From contig CALCZN010000376.1 in NCBI GenBank assembly GCA_937903095.1, positions 1 through 16,391 of the forward strand: DNA of 16,391 nt, read 5' to 3'. Each line of letters starts with the position of its first letter. The stretch's first letter is position 1. This document shows positions 1 through 6,441 of this stretch, piece by piece. The translations under genes and the position numbers were made by a program. A model generated the notes under the pieces. It saw only the letters and a program-made list of their open reading frames with translations, had not been told where the DNA came from and did not search any database. This DNA is from Zeimonas sp937903095. Lineage in GTDB: Bacteria > Pseudomonadota > Gammaproteobacteria > Burkholderiales > Burkholderiaceae_E.

Positions 1-416
1 CGCAGGCGCTCGTGCGCGACGGCGAGGGCGCGACGAAGTTCATCTCGGTGCACGTCGAAGGCGCGCGCGACGACGACGAGGCGGCGGCCGTCGCCTTCAC
101 CGTCGCGCATTCGCCGCTGGTGAAGACGGCGTTCTTCGCCTCCGACCCGAACCTCGGGCGGATCCTCGCCGCGGTCGGCCGCGCGGGCGTCGCCGATCTC
201 GACGTCGATCGCGTCGACCTGTACCTCGACGACGTGCACGTGGCCACGCGCGGCGGCCGTCATCCCGGCTATCGCGAAGAGGACGGCCAGCGCGTGATGC
301 GCAAGGCCGAGATCGACGTGCGCATCGTGCTCGGGCGCGGCAGCGCGTCGACCACGGTCTGGACCTGCGATCTCTCGCACGATTACGTCTCGATCAATGC
401 CGACTACCGATCCTGA
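1..416 (+). CDS. argJ: Glutamate N-acetyltransferase / amino-acid acetyltransferase ArgJ, C-terminal part (5' end outside window)
   Basis: ArgJ moves the acetyl group from N-acetylornithine to glutamate (and in bifunctional forms from acetyl-CoA to glutamate) in the cyclic arginine pathway in the cytoplasm. The frame is open from base 3, and the visible protein begins QALVRDGEGATKFI, matching the conserved start region of the ArgJ beta chain. It goes on with VAHSPLVKTAFFASDPNLGRI and ends in the family-typical DLSHDYVSINADYRS. The autocleavage site and the alpha chain lie upstream of the window. A GTG at 12 could be mistaken for a start, but coding clearly continues to its left. The stop codon (414-416) lies inside the next gene, whose ATG is at 397. 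This 20-base overlap suggests translational coupling. Identity is secure from sequence; bifunctionality cannot be judged from this fragment. Confidence 0.95.
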   Translation, partial: QALVRDGEGATKFISVHVEGARDDDEAAAVAFTVAHSPLVKTAFFASDPNLGRILAAVGRAGVADLDVDRVDLYLDDVHVATRGGRHPGYREEDGQRVMRKAEIDVRIVLGRGSASTTVWTCDLSHDYVSINADYRS

Positions 417-1392
417 TGCGCGCGGCGATGGCCACGCGACGGCCCGCGGCGAAGGCCACGCGACGGCGCGCGTGGCAGGCTCCCCGGCTCCGGCAGGCGC
501 GGCCGACTCCCGGGCGCTTGCCGGCGTTCTCTCGCGCGCCGAGTCGCTGCTCGGCCGTCTCGAGCAACTGTTAGTCGCCGCTCCCGCTCCCGACTGGACG
601 TCGGCGATCGCCTGGCGCTGGCGCCGCCGCACGACCGCCTTCGGCATGCAGGCCGCGCTGCAGCCGGTGCGGCACGTCTCGCCAATCCGGCTCGATGACC
701 TGAAGCACATCGACGAGCAGAAGGCGGCGATCGAGCGCAACACGCGCCAGTTCGTGCAGCGCCGTCCGGCGAACAACGTGCTGCTCACCGGCTCGCGCGG
801 CACCGGCAAGTCGTCGCTGATCAAGGCGCTGCTGAACGAATACGCGTCGCAGGGACTGCGGCTGATCGAGGTCGACAAGGACGATCTCGTCGACCTGCCC
901 GAGATCGTCGAGCTGGTCGCCGGCCGGCCCGAGCGCTTCATCGTCTTCTGCGACGATCTCTCCTTCGAGGAAGGCGAGCCCGGCTACAAGGCGCTGAAGG
1001 TCGCGCTCGACGGCTCGGTCGCCGCACAGTCGGAGAACGTGCTGATCTACGCGACGTCGAATCGCCGGCACCTGATGCCCGAGTACATGCGCGAGAACCT
1101 CGAGGCGAAGCACCAGTCCGACGGGGAGATCCACCCCGGCGAGACCGTCGAGGAGAAGATCTCGCTGTCCGAGCGTTTCGGCCTCTGGGTGTCGTTCTAT
1201 CCGTTTCGGCAGGACGACTACCTGGCGATCGTCGCGCACTGGCTGGCGAGCTTCGGCTGCGACGAAGGCGAAATCGAGGCGGCGCGCGCCGACGCGCTTC
1301 GCTTCGCGCTCGAGCGCGGGTCGCGTTCGGGGCGCGTCGCCTGGCAGTTCGCGAAGGACCATGCCGGGCGCGAGCCCGGCGAGCGCTCCTGA
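397..1392 (+). CDS. AAA+ ATP-binding protein, DUF815 family
   Basis: A 331-residue P-loop ATPase. Walker A is GSRGTGKSS at about residues 132-140, Walker B is FIVFCDDLSF at 181-190, and a sensor-1-like ATSNRRHL follows at 219-226. The stretch PANNVLLTGSRGTGKSSL and the conserved EKISLSERFGLWVSFYPF further on are typical of the DUF815 family. Members are soluble cytoplasmic ATPases without an established substrate. The family commonly sits between argJ and mutT in beta-proteobacteria, as here. Residues 1-75 are low-complexity, Ala/Gly/Arg-rich, and contain an exact two-unit protein repeat (RGDGHATA, RGEGHATA). This part is probably not conserved. The start at 397 overlaps argJ by 20 bases; no better in-frame start with a clear ribosome-binding site is seen before the conserved region. 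The fold assignment is firm; the function is unknown. Confidence 0.88.
   Translation: MPTTDPDARGDGHATARGEGHATARVAGSPAPAGAADSRALAGVLSRAESLLGRLEQLLVAAPAPDWTSAIAWRWRRRTTAFGMQAALQPVRHVSPIRLDDLKHIDEQKAAIERNTRQFVQRRPANNVLLTGSRGTGKSSLIKALLNEYASQGLRLIEVDKDDLVDLPEIVELVAGRPERFIVFCDDLSFEEGEPGYKALKVALDGSVAAQSENVLIYATSNRRHLMPEYMRENLEAKHQSDGEIHPGETVEEKISLSERFGLWVSFYPFRQDDYLAIVAHWLASFGCDEGEIEAARADALRFALERGSRSGRVAWQFAKDHAGREPGERS
421..468 (+). repeat. Two-copy 24-bp direct tandem repeat inside the DUF815 ATPase gene
   Basis: Bases 421-444 and 445-468 are the same 24-mer apart from two positions (T/A at unit position 9 and C/G at the last position). The unit is a multiple of three, so it adds eight residues in frame (RGDGHATA / RGEGHATA) to the disordered N-terminus. 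It looks like a slippage duplication in a non-conserved region. Confidence 0.8.
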
Positions 1393-1415
1393 GCGGCTTC
1401 GCCGCTGGCGCACCG

Positions 1416-2390
1416 ATGCTCGAAGTCGCCGTCGGCGTCCTGGTCCGCGGCGATGGCGCGGTGCTCTTCGGCCAGCGGCGGCCGGGCAAGCCGTACGCCG
1501 GCTGGTGGGAGTTCCCCGGCGGAAAACTCGAGGCCGGCGAGACGGTCGAGCAGGCGCTCGCGCGCGAGCTGCACGAGGAACTCGGCATCGACCTGCTGCG
1601 CTCGTGGCAGTGGATCGTGCGCGAGCACGTCTATCCGCACGCGCACGTGCGGCTGTCGTTTCGCCGCGTGGTCGAATGGAGCGGCACGCCGCGCTCGCGC
1701 GAGGGCCAGGCGCTCGCGTGGCGCCATCCTTCGGCGATCGATCTCGCGCCGCTGTTGCCGGCGACCATCCCGGTCATCGGCTGGCTGCGATTGCCTCCGC
1801 GGCTCGGCATCAGTTGCGCGCTGCAGGCCGGCGACCACGCGTTCCTCGCGGCGCTGCGCCGGGCGCTGGCCGCCGGACTGCGACTCGTGCAATTGCGCGA
1901 GCCCGGAATCGCGCCCGATCGTCTCGATCGTCTCTGGCGCGAGATGCGCGCGGCGTGCCGCGCGGCCGGCGCGCTGCTGGTCGTCAACGGCGCCCACTGC
2001 GCTTCGTACGCGGCGGCCTGCGACGGAGTGCATCTTCGCAGCGCGGATCTGCACGCGTGCGTCTCGCGTCCGTCCTTTCGCATCGTCGGCCCTTCGTGCC
2101 ACGATGCGCGCGATCTCGCGCGCGCAGGCGAACTGGGCGTCGACTACGTGGTGCTCGGCCCGGTGAAGCCGACGCGGACGCACCCGGGAGCCCTGACGCT
2201 CGGATGGACGGGCTTCCGCAGCCTGGCCGCGGATGCCCGCGTGCCGGTCTTCGCGCTGGGCGGACTGGACGAGAGCGATGCCGAAGACGCGCTCGCCGCC
2301 GGCGCGCATGGGGTGGGGATGATGCGGGCGATGTGGGCCGAGGAGGGGAAGGGAGAAGGGGGAAGGGAGAAGGGGAAAAGCCCCGGCTGA
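1416..2390 (+). CDS. Nudix (MutT-like) hydrolase fused to a ThiE-like domain
   Basis: A 324-residue two-domain protein. Residues 1-125 form a Nudix domain with an intact Nudix box from G36 to I58 (G, then E42, then RELHEELGI at 50-58). MutT enzymes hydrolyse oxidised dGTP to keep 8-oxo-G out of DNA. Residues about 127-308 form a TIM-barrel domain like thiamine phosphate synthase: VQLRE, VVNGAHC, DGVHL, DYVVLGPVKPT and FALGGLDESDAEDALAAGAHGV. Several ThiE positions are changed: the usual REK is REP, the NDR of the substrate loop is NGA, and the HLGQ segment is HLRS. True TMP-synthase activity is therefore doubtful. Such MutT/ThiE fusions are a known beta/gamma-proteobacterial architecture. The gene begins 24 bases after the DUF815 gene and is probably cotranscribed with it. 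Its last 16 codons lie in the inverted repeat at 2340-2455. Confidence 0.88.
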   Translation: MLEVAVGVLVRGDGAVLFGQRRPGKPYAGWWEFPGGKLEAGETVEQALARELHEELGIDLLRSWQWIVREHVYPHAHVRLSFRRVVEWSGTPRSREGQALAWRHPSAIDLAPLLPATIPVIGWLRLPPRLGISCALQAGDHAFLAALRRALAAGLRLVQLREPGIAPDRLDRLWREMRAACRAAGALLVVNGAHCASYAAACDGVHLRSADLHACVSRPSFRIVGPSCHDARDLARAGELGVDYVVLGPVKPTRTHPGALTLGWTGFRSLAADARVPVFALGGLDESDAEDALAAGAHGVGMMRAMWAEEGKGEGGREKGKSPG

Positions 2391-2455
2391 GACGGGCTGC
2401 CCGGCTACCCGAGGCTTTCCCCCTTCTCCCTTCCCCCTTCTCCCTTCCCCTCCTC
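2340..2455. repeat. 47-bp inverted repeat (purine/pyrimidine hairpin) between convergent genes
   Basis: Left arm 2340-2386 and right arm 2409-2455 are reverse complements at 45 of 47 positions, separated by a 22-base loop. The left arm is almost pure purine and contains a 14-bp unit (GGGAAGGGAGAAGG) in two adjacent copies; the right arm is the pyrimidine complement. The Nudix/ThiE gene ends in the loop (stop 2388-2390) and yacG ends in the loop from the other strand (stop 2405-2407), so each arm codes for the tail of one protein. Position and symmetry fit a bidirectional terminator or mRNA 3'-end protector, though neither side has a proper U-run. It may instead be a copy of a dispersed palindromic repeat, which cannot be tested from one copy. 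Confidence 0.92.
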
Positions 2456-2599
2456 CGCGATCCGATAGCGCTCCGCTGCCCACGCCCCGAGATCGAGGCT
2501 CTTGCAGCGCTGCGAGCAGAACGGGCGCCAGCGGTTCGACGGATCGAACGGCGTCTTGCGGCCGCAGGCCGGGCAATCGACGACGACGACCTTCTTCAT
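2405..2599 (-). CDS. yacG: Zinc-binding DNA gyrase inhibitor YacG
   Basis: A 64-residue zinc-ribbon protein. The four zinc ligands are C9 and C12 (CPACG) and C28 and C32 (CSQRC), followed by the conserved KSLDLGAWAAERYRI. YacG binds GyrB and inhibits gyrase in E. coli; the length matches the family (about 60-65). It starts four bases after the zapD stop, in the conserved coaE-zapD-yacG order, so it is surely in the same transcript. The natural protein ends soon after RYRI. Here the tail EEGKGEGGREKGESLG is encoded by the right arm of the 2340-2455 inverted repeat and matches the Nudix/ThiE protein tail at 14 of 16 residues. The tail is probably not part of the ancestral protein. Confidence 0.93.
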   Translation of the reverse strand: MKKVVVVDCPACGRKTPFDPSNRWRPFCSQRCKSLDLGAWAAERYRIAEEGKGEGGREKGESLG

Positions 2600-2603
2600 C
2601 GCG

Positions 2604-3359
2604 TCAGAGGTTGCACAGGCCGAGTTCGAAATCGATGTTCGAGTCGGCCGGGCGCGGGCGCTCGTCGCGGTCGCGCATGGTGAAGCGGATCCACAGCAGG
2701 TACTTGTTCGCGCTGATCTCGGGAATCGCGCCGAGCGAGGGATCGAGCCGCACCTGCACCATCTGGTAGGTCTTGCCCGCCAGCGGCTGCTGGTAACTGC
2801 CGCCCTGCGCGGTGAGCGCCGTGCGCTGCGCGCTCTCGCGCAGCAGTCGCAGCACGATCGTCAGGCTGTCGTACATCGGCTTGAACGGCGCAGCCCAGGC
2901 GGCGATGTCGCGCTGGCGCAGTTCCGCCGGCCGGTGCTGCCATGCGTGATACGAGGGCAGGTCGAACTCGCAGGCGCCGCCGGCGATGAACATCCGACTG
3001 CGGATGCTCATCAGCCATTCGTTGTCCCGCAGGTGCTGGCCACTCTTGCCGGTGGCGGCGCCCAGGCCGCCCAGCGCCTCGTCGATGTCGCCGAGAATGC
3101 GGTCGAGCGCGTCCTGCGAGACATCGGGCCTGGCGCGAAAGCCGAGCAGCGTCTGTCGCTGGCGCTCGAGTTCCTGCAGCAGATCGGATTTCAGGTCGGC
3201 GCGCCCGGCGACGTCGAGCACTTCGAACAGCGTGCCGAGCGCCACGTGATGGTCGAGCGGGTGTTCACGGCGCGCGAAGAACTCGAGCCGGTCGAACAGA
3301 TCTTCGAGCCGCAGCAGCGTCCGGACGCGTTCGTTCAGCGGGTACTCGTACAAGATCAA
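2604..3359 (-). CDS. zapD: Cell division protein ZapD (YacF), TTG start
   Basis: ZapD is a cytoplasmic protein that crosslinks FtsZ filaments and stabilises the Z-ring. The protein reads ILYEYPLNERVRTLLRLEDLFDRLEFF at the N-terminus and ends NIDFELGLCNL, both family hallmarks, over about 251 residues (E. coli ZapD is 247). No ATG exists at the conserved start. I choose the TTG at 3359-3357 (MILYEYPL) because it matches the family N-terminus exactly and has AGGA 8 bases upstream. An in-frame ATG at 3464 would add 35 unrelated residues and would lie upstream of the predicted transcription start (promoter elements 3453-3481), so it is unlikely. The gene lies 4 bases before yacG and 156 bases after coaE, which allows a promoter of its own in addition to readthrough. 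Confidence 0.92.
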   Translation of the reverse strand: MILYEYPLNERVRTLLRLEDLFDRLEFFARREHPLDHHVALGTLFEVLDVAGRADLKSDLLQELERQRQTLLGFRARPDVSQDALDRILGDIDEALGGLGAATGKSGQHLRDNEWLMSIRSRMFIAGGACEFDLPSYHAWQHRPAELRQRDIAAWAAPFKPMYDSLTIVLRLLRESAQRTALTAQGGSYQQPLAGKTYQMVQVRLDPSLGAIPEISANKYLLWIRFTMRDRDERPRPADSNIDFELGLCNL

Positions 3360-3452
3360 GGCGTCGTCCTGTGGCGCGGGCGACGGCGTTCGCGCTGCGC
3401 ACGCAGTGCCGCCGACATATGCGAGTCGCGCTCGGTCCGTGCAGACGCACGA

Positions 3453-3481
3453 ATTCTGTAGCAAAGCGCTTTCGTTGACAA
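3453..3481 (-). promoter_or_regulatory. Predicted sigma70-type promoter for zapD-yacG with a palindrome in the spacer
   Basis: On the - strand, TTGTCA (3481-3476) is followed after exactly 17 bases by CAGAAT (3458-3453), a near-consensus -35 and a 4/6 match -10. Transcription would begin near 3446, about 85 bases before the zapD TTG. The spacer holds a perfect 10-bp palindrome, AAAGCGCTTT (3463-3472), placed where a repressor could block RNA polymerase; it resembles LacI/GalR-type half-site symmetry. Function is inferred from sequence only. Confidence 0.5.
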
Positions 3482-3515
3482 ACCTCGCGCCGCGCGACGC
3501 GCGCCTGCCGGCGGT

Positions 3516-4148
3516 TCAGCGCGCCGCCGCATACCTGCGATGCAGCGCGTCGACCTGCGCGGCCAGCGCATCGGCATCGCCGCCGTTGTCGATGACGTCG
3601 TCGGCCGCGGTCAATCGCGCTTCGCGGCTGGCCTGCGCCGCCAGGATCGATTCGATGCGCGCCGGGCTCAGGCCGCTGCGACGCTGCACGCGCGCGATCT
3701 GCACCGGCACCGGACAGTCGACGACGAGCACGCGATCGAAGCGACCCGTGCGCCCGGCCGATTCGACGAGCAGCGGAACGACGTGCATCACATAGGGCCC
3801 GGTTGCCGCGGCGATGCGTCGTTCCGATTCGGCGCGGATCATCGGATGCAGGATCGCTTCGAGCGCTTCGCGGGCCGATGGATCGTCGAAGGCCCGCGCG
3901 CGCATCGCGTCGCGATCGAGCGCGCCGTCGGCGCGCAGCACGGACTCGCCGAAGCGGGCGCGGATCGCCTCCATCGCCGGGCCGCCGGCAGCGGTGAGCT
4001 CGTGCGCGATCGCGTCGGTGTCGACCACGGTGGCGCCGCGCGCGGCGAACAGGTCGGCGACGGTGCTCTTGCCGCTGCCGATGCCGCCGGTGAGCCCGAC
4101 CACGAAGGGTCTGCGCGGCACCGTTCGCTCGTCGGCGGCTGCAGTCAT
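3516..4148 (-). CDS. coaE: Dephospho-CoA kinase
   Basis: CoaE phosphorylates the 3'-hydroxyl of dephospho-CoA with ATP, the last step of coenzyme A synthesis, in the cytoplasm. The 210-residue protein has the P-loop GLTGGIGSGKST at residues 18-29, the substrate-binding stretch VVDTDAIAHEL, the HPMIRAE segment and the lid-type QIARVQRRSGLSPARI. Length is normal for the family (about 200). It follows pilD by about 80 bases and precedes zapD, the usual proteobacterial pilBCD-coaE-zapD-yacG arrangement. Residues 1-13 before the first conserved strand are variable. No strong ribosome-binding site is seen at the ATG. Identity is secure. Confidence 0.96.
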   Translation of the reverse strand: MTAAADERTVPRRPFVVGLTGGIGSGKSTVADLFAARGATVVDTDAIAHELTAAGGPAMEAIRARFGESVLRADGALDRDAMRARAFDDPSAREALEAILHPMIRAESERRIAAATGPYVMHVVPLLVESAGRTGRFDRVLVVDCPVPVQIARVQRRSGLSPARIESILAAQASREARLTAADDVIDNGGDADALAAQVDALHRRYAAAR

Positions 4149-4229
4149 GCCAACGAGTCTAACAGCGGCGAAGACGGGCCCTCGGCGCCGGCGAGGAGCG
4201 GAGCCGCCTCGCGCGGGTGGCGTTCGTCC

Positions 4230-5081
4230 TCAGCCCAGCCCGTAGAACGACGCGAGCGGATCGCGGAAGTACAGCGCGAGCAGTCCGGCTCCGGCGAGGT
4301 ACGGCCCGAACGGGATCGGCACTTCGCGTCCGCGCCGCGCGACGAACATCAGCGTGAGACCGACGGCCGCGCCGACGACCGAGGCGAGCAGGATCACCGC
4401 CGGCAGCGCGGTCCAGCCGAACCAGGCGCCGAGCGCGGCGAACAGCTTGAAGTCGCCGTAGCCCATCCCTTCCTTGCCGGTGGCGAACCGGAACAGCCAG
4501 TACAGGCTCCACAGGCTGAGATACCCCGCGATGGCGCCGATGACCGCGGCGTGCAGCGGCGCGAACACTTCCCACAGGTTGAAGGCGAGCCCGATCCACA
4601 GCAGCGGCAGCGTCATGCTGTCGGGCAGCAGCTGCGTGTCGAGGTCGATGAAGGCGAGCGCGATCAGGAAGCAGGTGAGCATGACGGCGCCGAGCCCGGC
4701 GGCGCTCCAGCCGAAATGCGCGACGGCCAGCGCGCACAGCGCCGCGGTCGCGCCTTCGACGATCGGATAGCGAAGCGGAATCGCCGCGTGGCACGCCGTG
4801 CAGCGGCCGCGTTGCAGCAGCCAGCTGACGAGCGGGATGTTCTCGATGGCGCGGATCGAGTGTCCGCACGACGGGCACCGGGAGCGCGGCACGACCAGGT
4901 TGAAGGGCGTCGCGTCGGAGAGCGGCTCGCCGCGCAGCTCGGCCGCCTGCTGCGCCCACTCGCGCTCGAGCATCTTCGGCACGCGGTGGATGACGACGTT
5001 CAGGAAGCTGCCGACGAGCAGCCCGAATACCCCGGCGGTGGCGATCGCCAGGGCGGACGACTGCTGCAGCGCTTCGAGCAT
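4230..5081 (-). CDS. pilD: Type IV prepilin peptidase / N-methyltransferase PilD
   Basis: PilD is an inner-membrane aspartic protease that removes the leader of type IV pilin and type II secretion pseudopilin precursors and methylates the new N-terminus. The polytopic protein shows GSFLNVVIHRVP after the first membrane segment and a cytoplasmic zinc domain with two Cys pairs (CPSC and CTAC; C69/C72 and C94/C97 from this start). The catalytic aspartates lie in IDLDTQLLPD and in GMGYGDFKLF (GxGD protease). A C-terminal IPFGPYLA is also family-typical. I use the ATG at 5081 because GAGG stands 8 bases before it; an in-frame ATG at 5099 would add six residues with only a weak ribosome-binding site. 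The gene follows pilC by a short gap, in one operon with pilB and pilC. Confidence 0.95.
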   Translation of the reverse strand: MLEALQQSSALAIATAGVFGLLVGSFLNVVIHRVPKMLEREWAQQAAELRGEPLSDATPFNLVVPRSRCPSCGHSIRAIENIPLVSWLLQRGRCTACHAAIPLRYPIVEGATAALCALAVAHFGWSAAGLGAVMLTCFLIALAFIDLDTQLLPDSMTLPLLWIGLAFNLWEVFAPLHAAVIGAIAGYLSLWSLYWLFRFATGKEGMGYGDFKLFAALGAWFGWTALPAVILLASVVGAAVGLTLMFVARRGREVPIPFGPYLAGAGLLALYFRDPLASFYGLG

Positions 5082-5139
5082 CGGCGGCGCCTCGAACATC
5101 GGGAATCGGCCTGCGCTGCGATCGCGACGACGGCCGCGC

Positions 5140-6417
5140 TCAGACCACCTGCCCGAGCTTGAAGATCGGAAGATACATCGCGATGACCAGCCCGCCGATC
5201 AGCGTGCCGAGCACGACCATGATCATCGGCTCGAGCAGGCTCGACAGGCTCTCGACCGCGTCGTCGACCTCGCGCTCGAAGATGTCGGCCGCCTTCGACA
5301 GCATCGAGTCGAGCGAGCCCGATTCCTCGCCGATCGACGCCATCTGCAGCACCATGTTCGGGAACACCTGCGAATTCTGCATCGCCACCGTCAGGCTGGT
5401 GCCGGTGGACACCTCCTGCTGGACGCGCTTGGTCGCCACCATGTAGACGTGGTTGCCGGAAGCGCCGCCTACCGAATCGAGCGCTTCGACCAGCGGCACC
5501 CCGGCAGCGAACATCGTCGACAGCGTGCGCAGCCAGCGCGCGATCGTCGCCTTCTCGACCACCGGGCCGAACACCGGCAGCTTCAGCAGCAGCCGGTCCA
5601 TCGCCATCTGCACCCGCGGCGATCGCCGCCACGCCTGCAGCAGGAAATACAGCCCGCCGCCGATCGCGCCGAACACCAGGTACCAGTATTCGACGAAGAA
5701 GTCGGACAGGGCGATCACCATCAGCGTCGGGGCCGGCAGGTCGGCGCCGAAGCTCGAGAAGACATCCTTGAACGCCGGAACGACGAACAGCATGATCACC
5801 GCGACGACGATGAAGGCGACGATCAGCACGGCGATCGGGTAGAACAGCGCCGACTTGATCTTGCCCTTGATCGCCAGCATCTTTTCCTTGTAGGTGGCCA
5901 GGCGATCGAGCAGGTCGTCGAGAATGCCGGCCTGCTCGCCGGCGCCCACGAGGTTGCAGAACAGCGAGTCGAAGTACAGCGGATACTTGCGGAAGGCCTG
6001 CGACAGCGAGGTTCCCGTCTCGACGTCGCCGCGGATGTCGGTGAACAGTTTCGACACCGACGCGTTCGACGTGCCGCGGGCCACGATGTCGAACGCCTGC
6101 AGCAGCGGCACGCCGGCCTTCATCATCGTCGCCAGCTGGCGCGTGAACAGCGTGATGTCCTTCTCGCCGATGCGCTTGCCGCGCTTGTAGCGCCGCTTCG
6201 TCGCCTTCGTCATCGAGATGCCCTGGCGGCGCAGCGACGTCTGCACCGAGGCCGGACCGCTCGCCCGCATCTCGCCGCGCAGCATCTTGCCGGCGCGGTC
6301 GCGGCCTTCCCACGCGTAGACCTGCTCCTTGACCGCCGGGCGGCGCGCCGCCGCTGCGCGGGCGCCGCCTGTCGCGCGGGCGCCGGCAGTGCCGGCGGTC
6401 GTACCGATCGTGCTCAT
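5140..6417 (-). CDS. pilC: Type IV pilus inner-membrane platform protein PilC
   Basis: PilC is the integral membrane platform that couples the assembly ATPase to the growing pilus. The 425-residue protein contains two T2SSF-type helical domains (about residues 88-211 and 291-413). The first has FTRQLATMMKAGVPLLQAFDIV, GTSLSQAF and LVGAGEQAGILDDLL. The second repeats the pattern with LRTLSTMFAAGVPLVEALDSV, TGTSLTVAM and SIGEESGSLDSML. Hydrophobic membrane segments lie near 191-215, 240-262 and 394-416. Residues 1-30 are an Ala/Gly/Thr/Arg-rich extension without recognisable function; the conserved region starts at VYAWEGRDRAGK. It begins 24 bases after the pilB stop. Downstream comes pilD. The order pilB-pilC-pilD is the standard one. 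Confidence 0.96.
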   Translation of the reverse strand: MSTIGTTAGTAGARATGGARAAAARRPAVKEQVYAWEGRDRAGKMLRGEMRASGPASVQTSLRRQGISMTKATKRRYKRGKRIGEKDITLFTRQLATMMKAGVPLLQAFDIVARGTSNASVSKLFTDIRGDVETGTSLSQAFRKYPLYFDSLFCNLVGAGEQAGILDDLLDRLATYKEKMLAIKGKIKSALFYPIAVLIVAFIVVAVIMLFVVPAFKDVFSSFGADLPAPTLMVIALSDFFVEYWYLVFGAIGGGLYFLLQAWRRSPRVQMAMDRLLLKLPVFGPVVEKATIARWLRTLSTMFAAGVPLVEALDSVGGASGNHVYMVATKRVQQEVSTGTSLTVAMQNSQVFPNMVLQMASIGEESGSLDSMLSKAADIFEREVDDAVESLSSLLEPMIMVVLGTLIGGLVIAMYLPIFKLGQVV

Positions 6418-6441
6418 CGCGTCGCCCTCATTGCACCGTCC

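Noticed and set aside
421..468. CRISPR-like or functional repeat array
   Set aside because: Only two adjacent in-frame 24-bp units without spacers, in a low-complexity coding region. No CRISPR array was seen anywhere in the window.
1392..1406. Hairpin AGCGGC-TTC-GCCGCT after the DUF815 gene as a terminator
   Set aside because: It overlaps the stop codon, has only a 3-base loop and no T-run, and lies between two closely spaced same-strand genes that are probably cotranscribed.
3360..3464. ATG at 3464 as the zapD start, adding 35 residues
   Set aside because: The extra residues do not resemble ZapD, and the ATG would lie upstream of the predicted transcription start; the TTG at 3359 fits family length and has a ribosome-binding site.
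3475..3510. TTGACA on the + strand at 3475 as a promoter
   Set aside because: A perfect -35, but no -10-like sequence follows at 16-18 bases and no + strand gene lies downstream.
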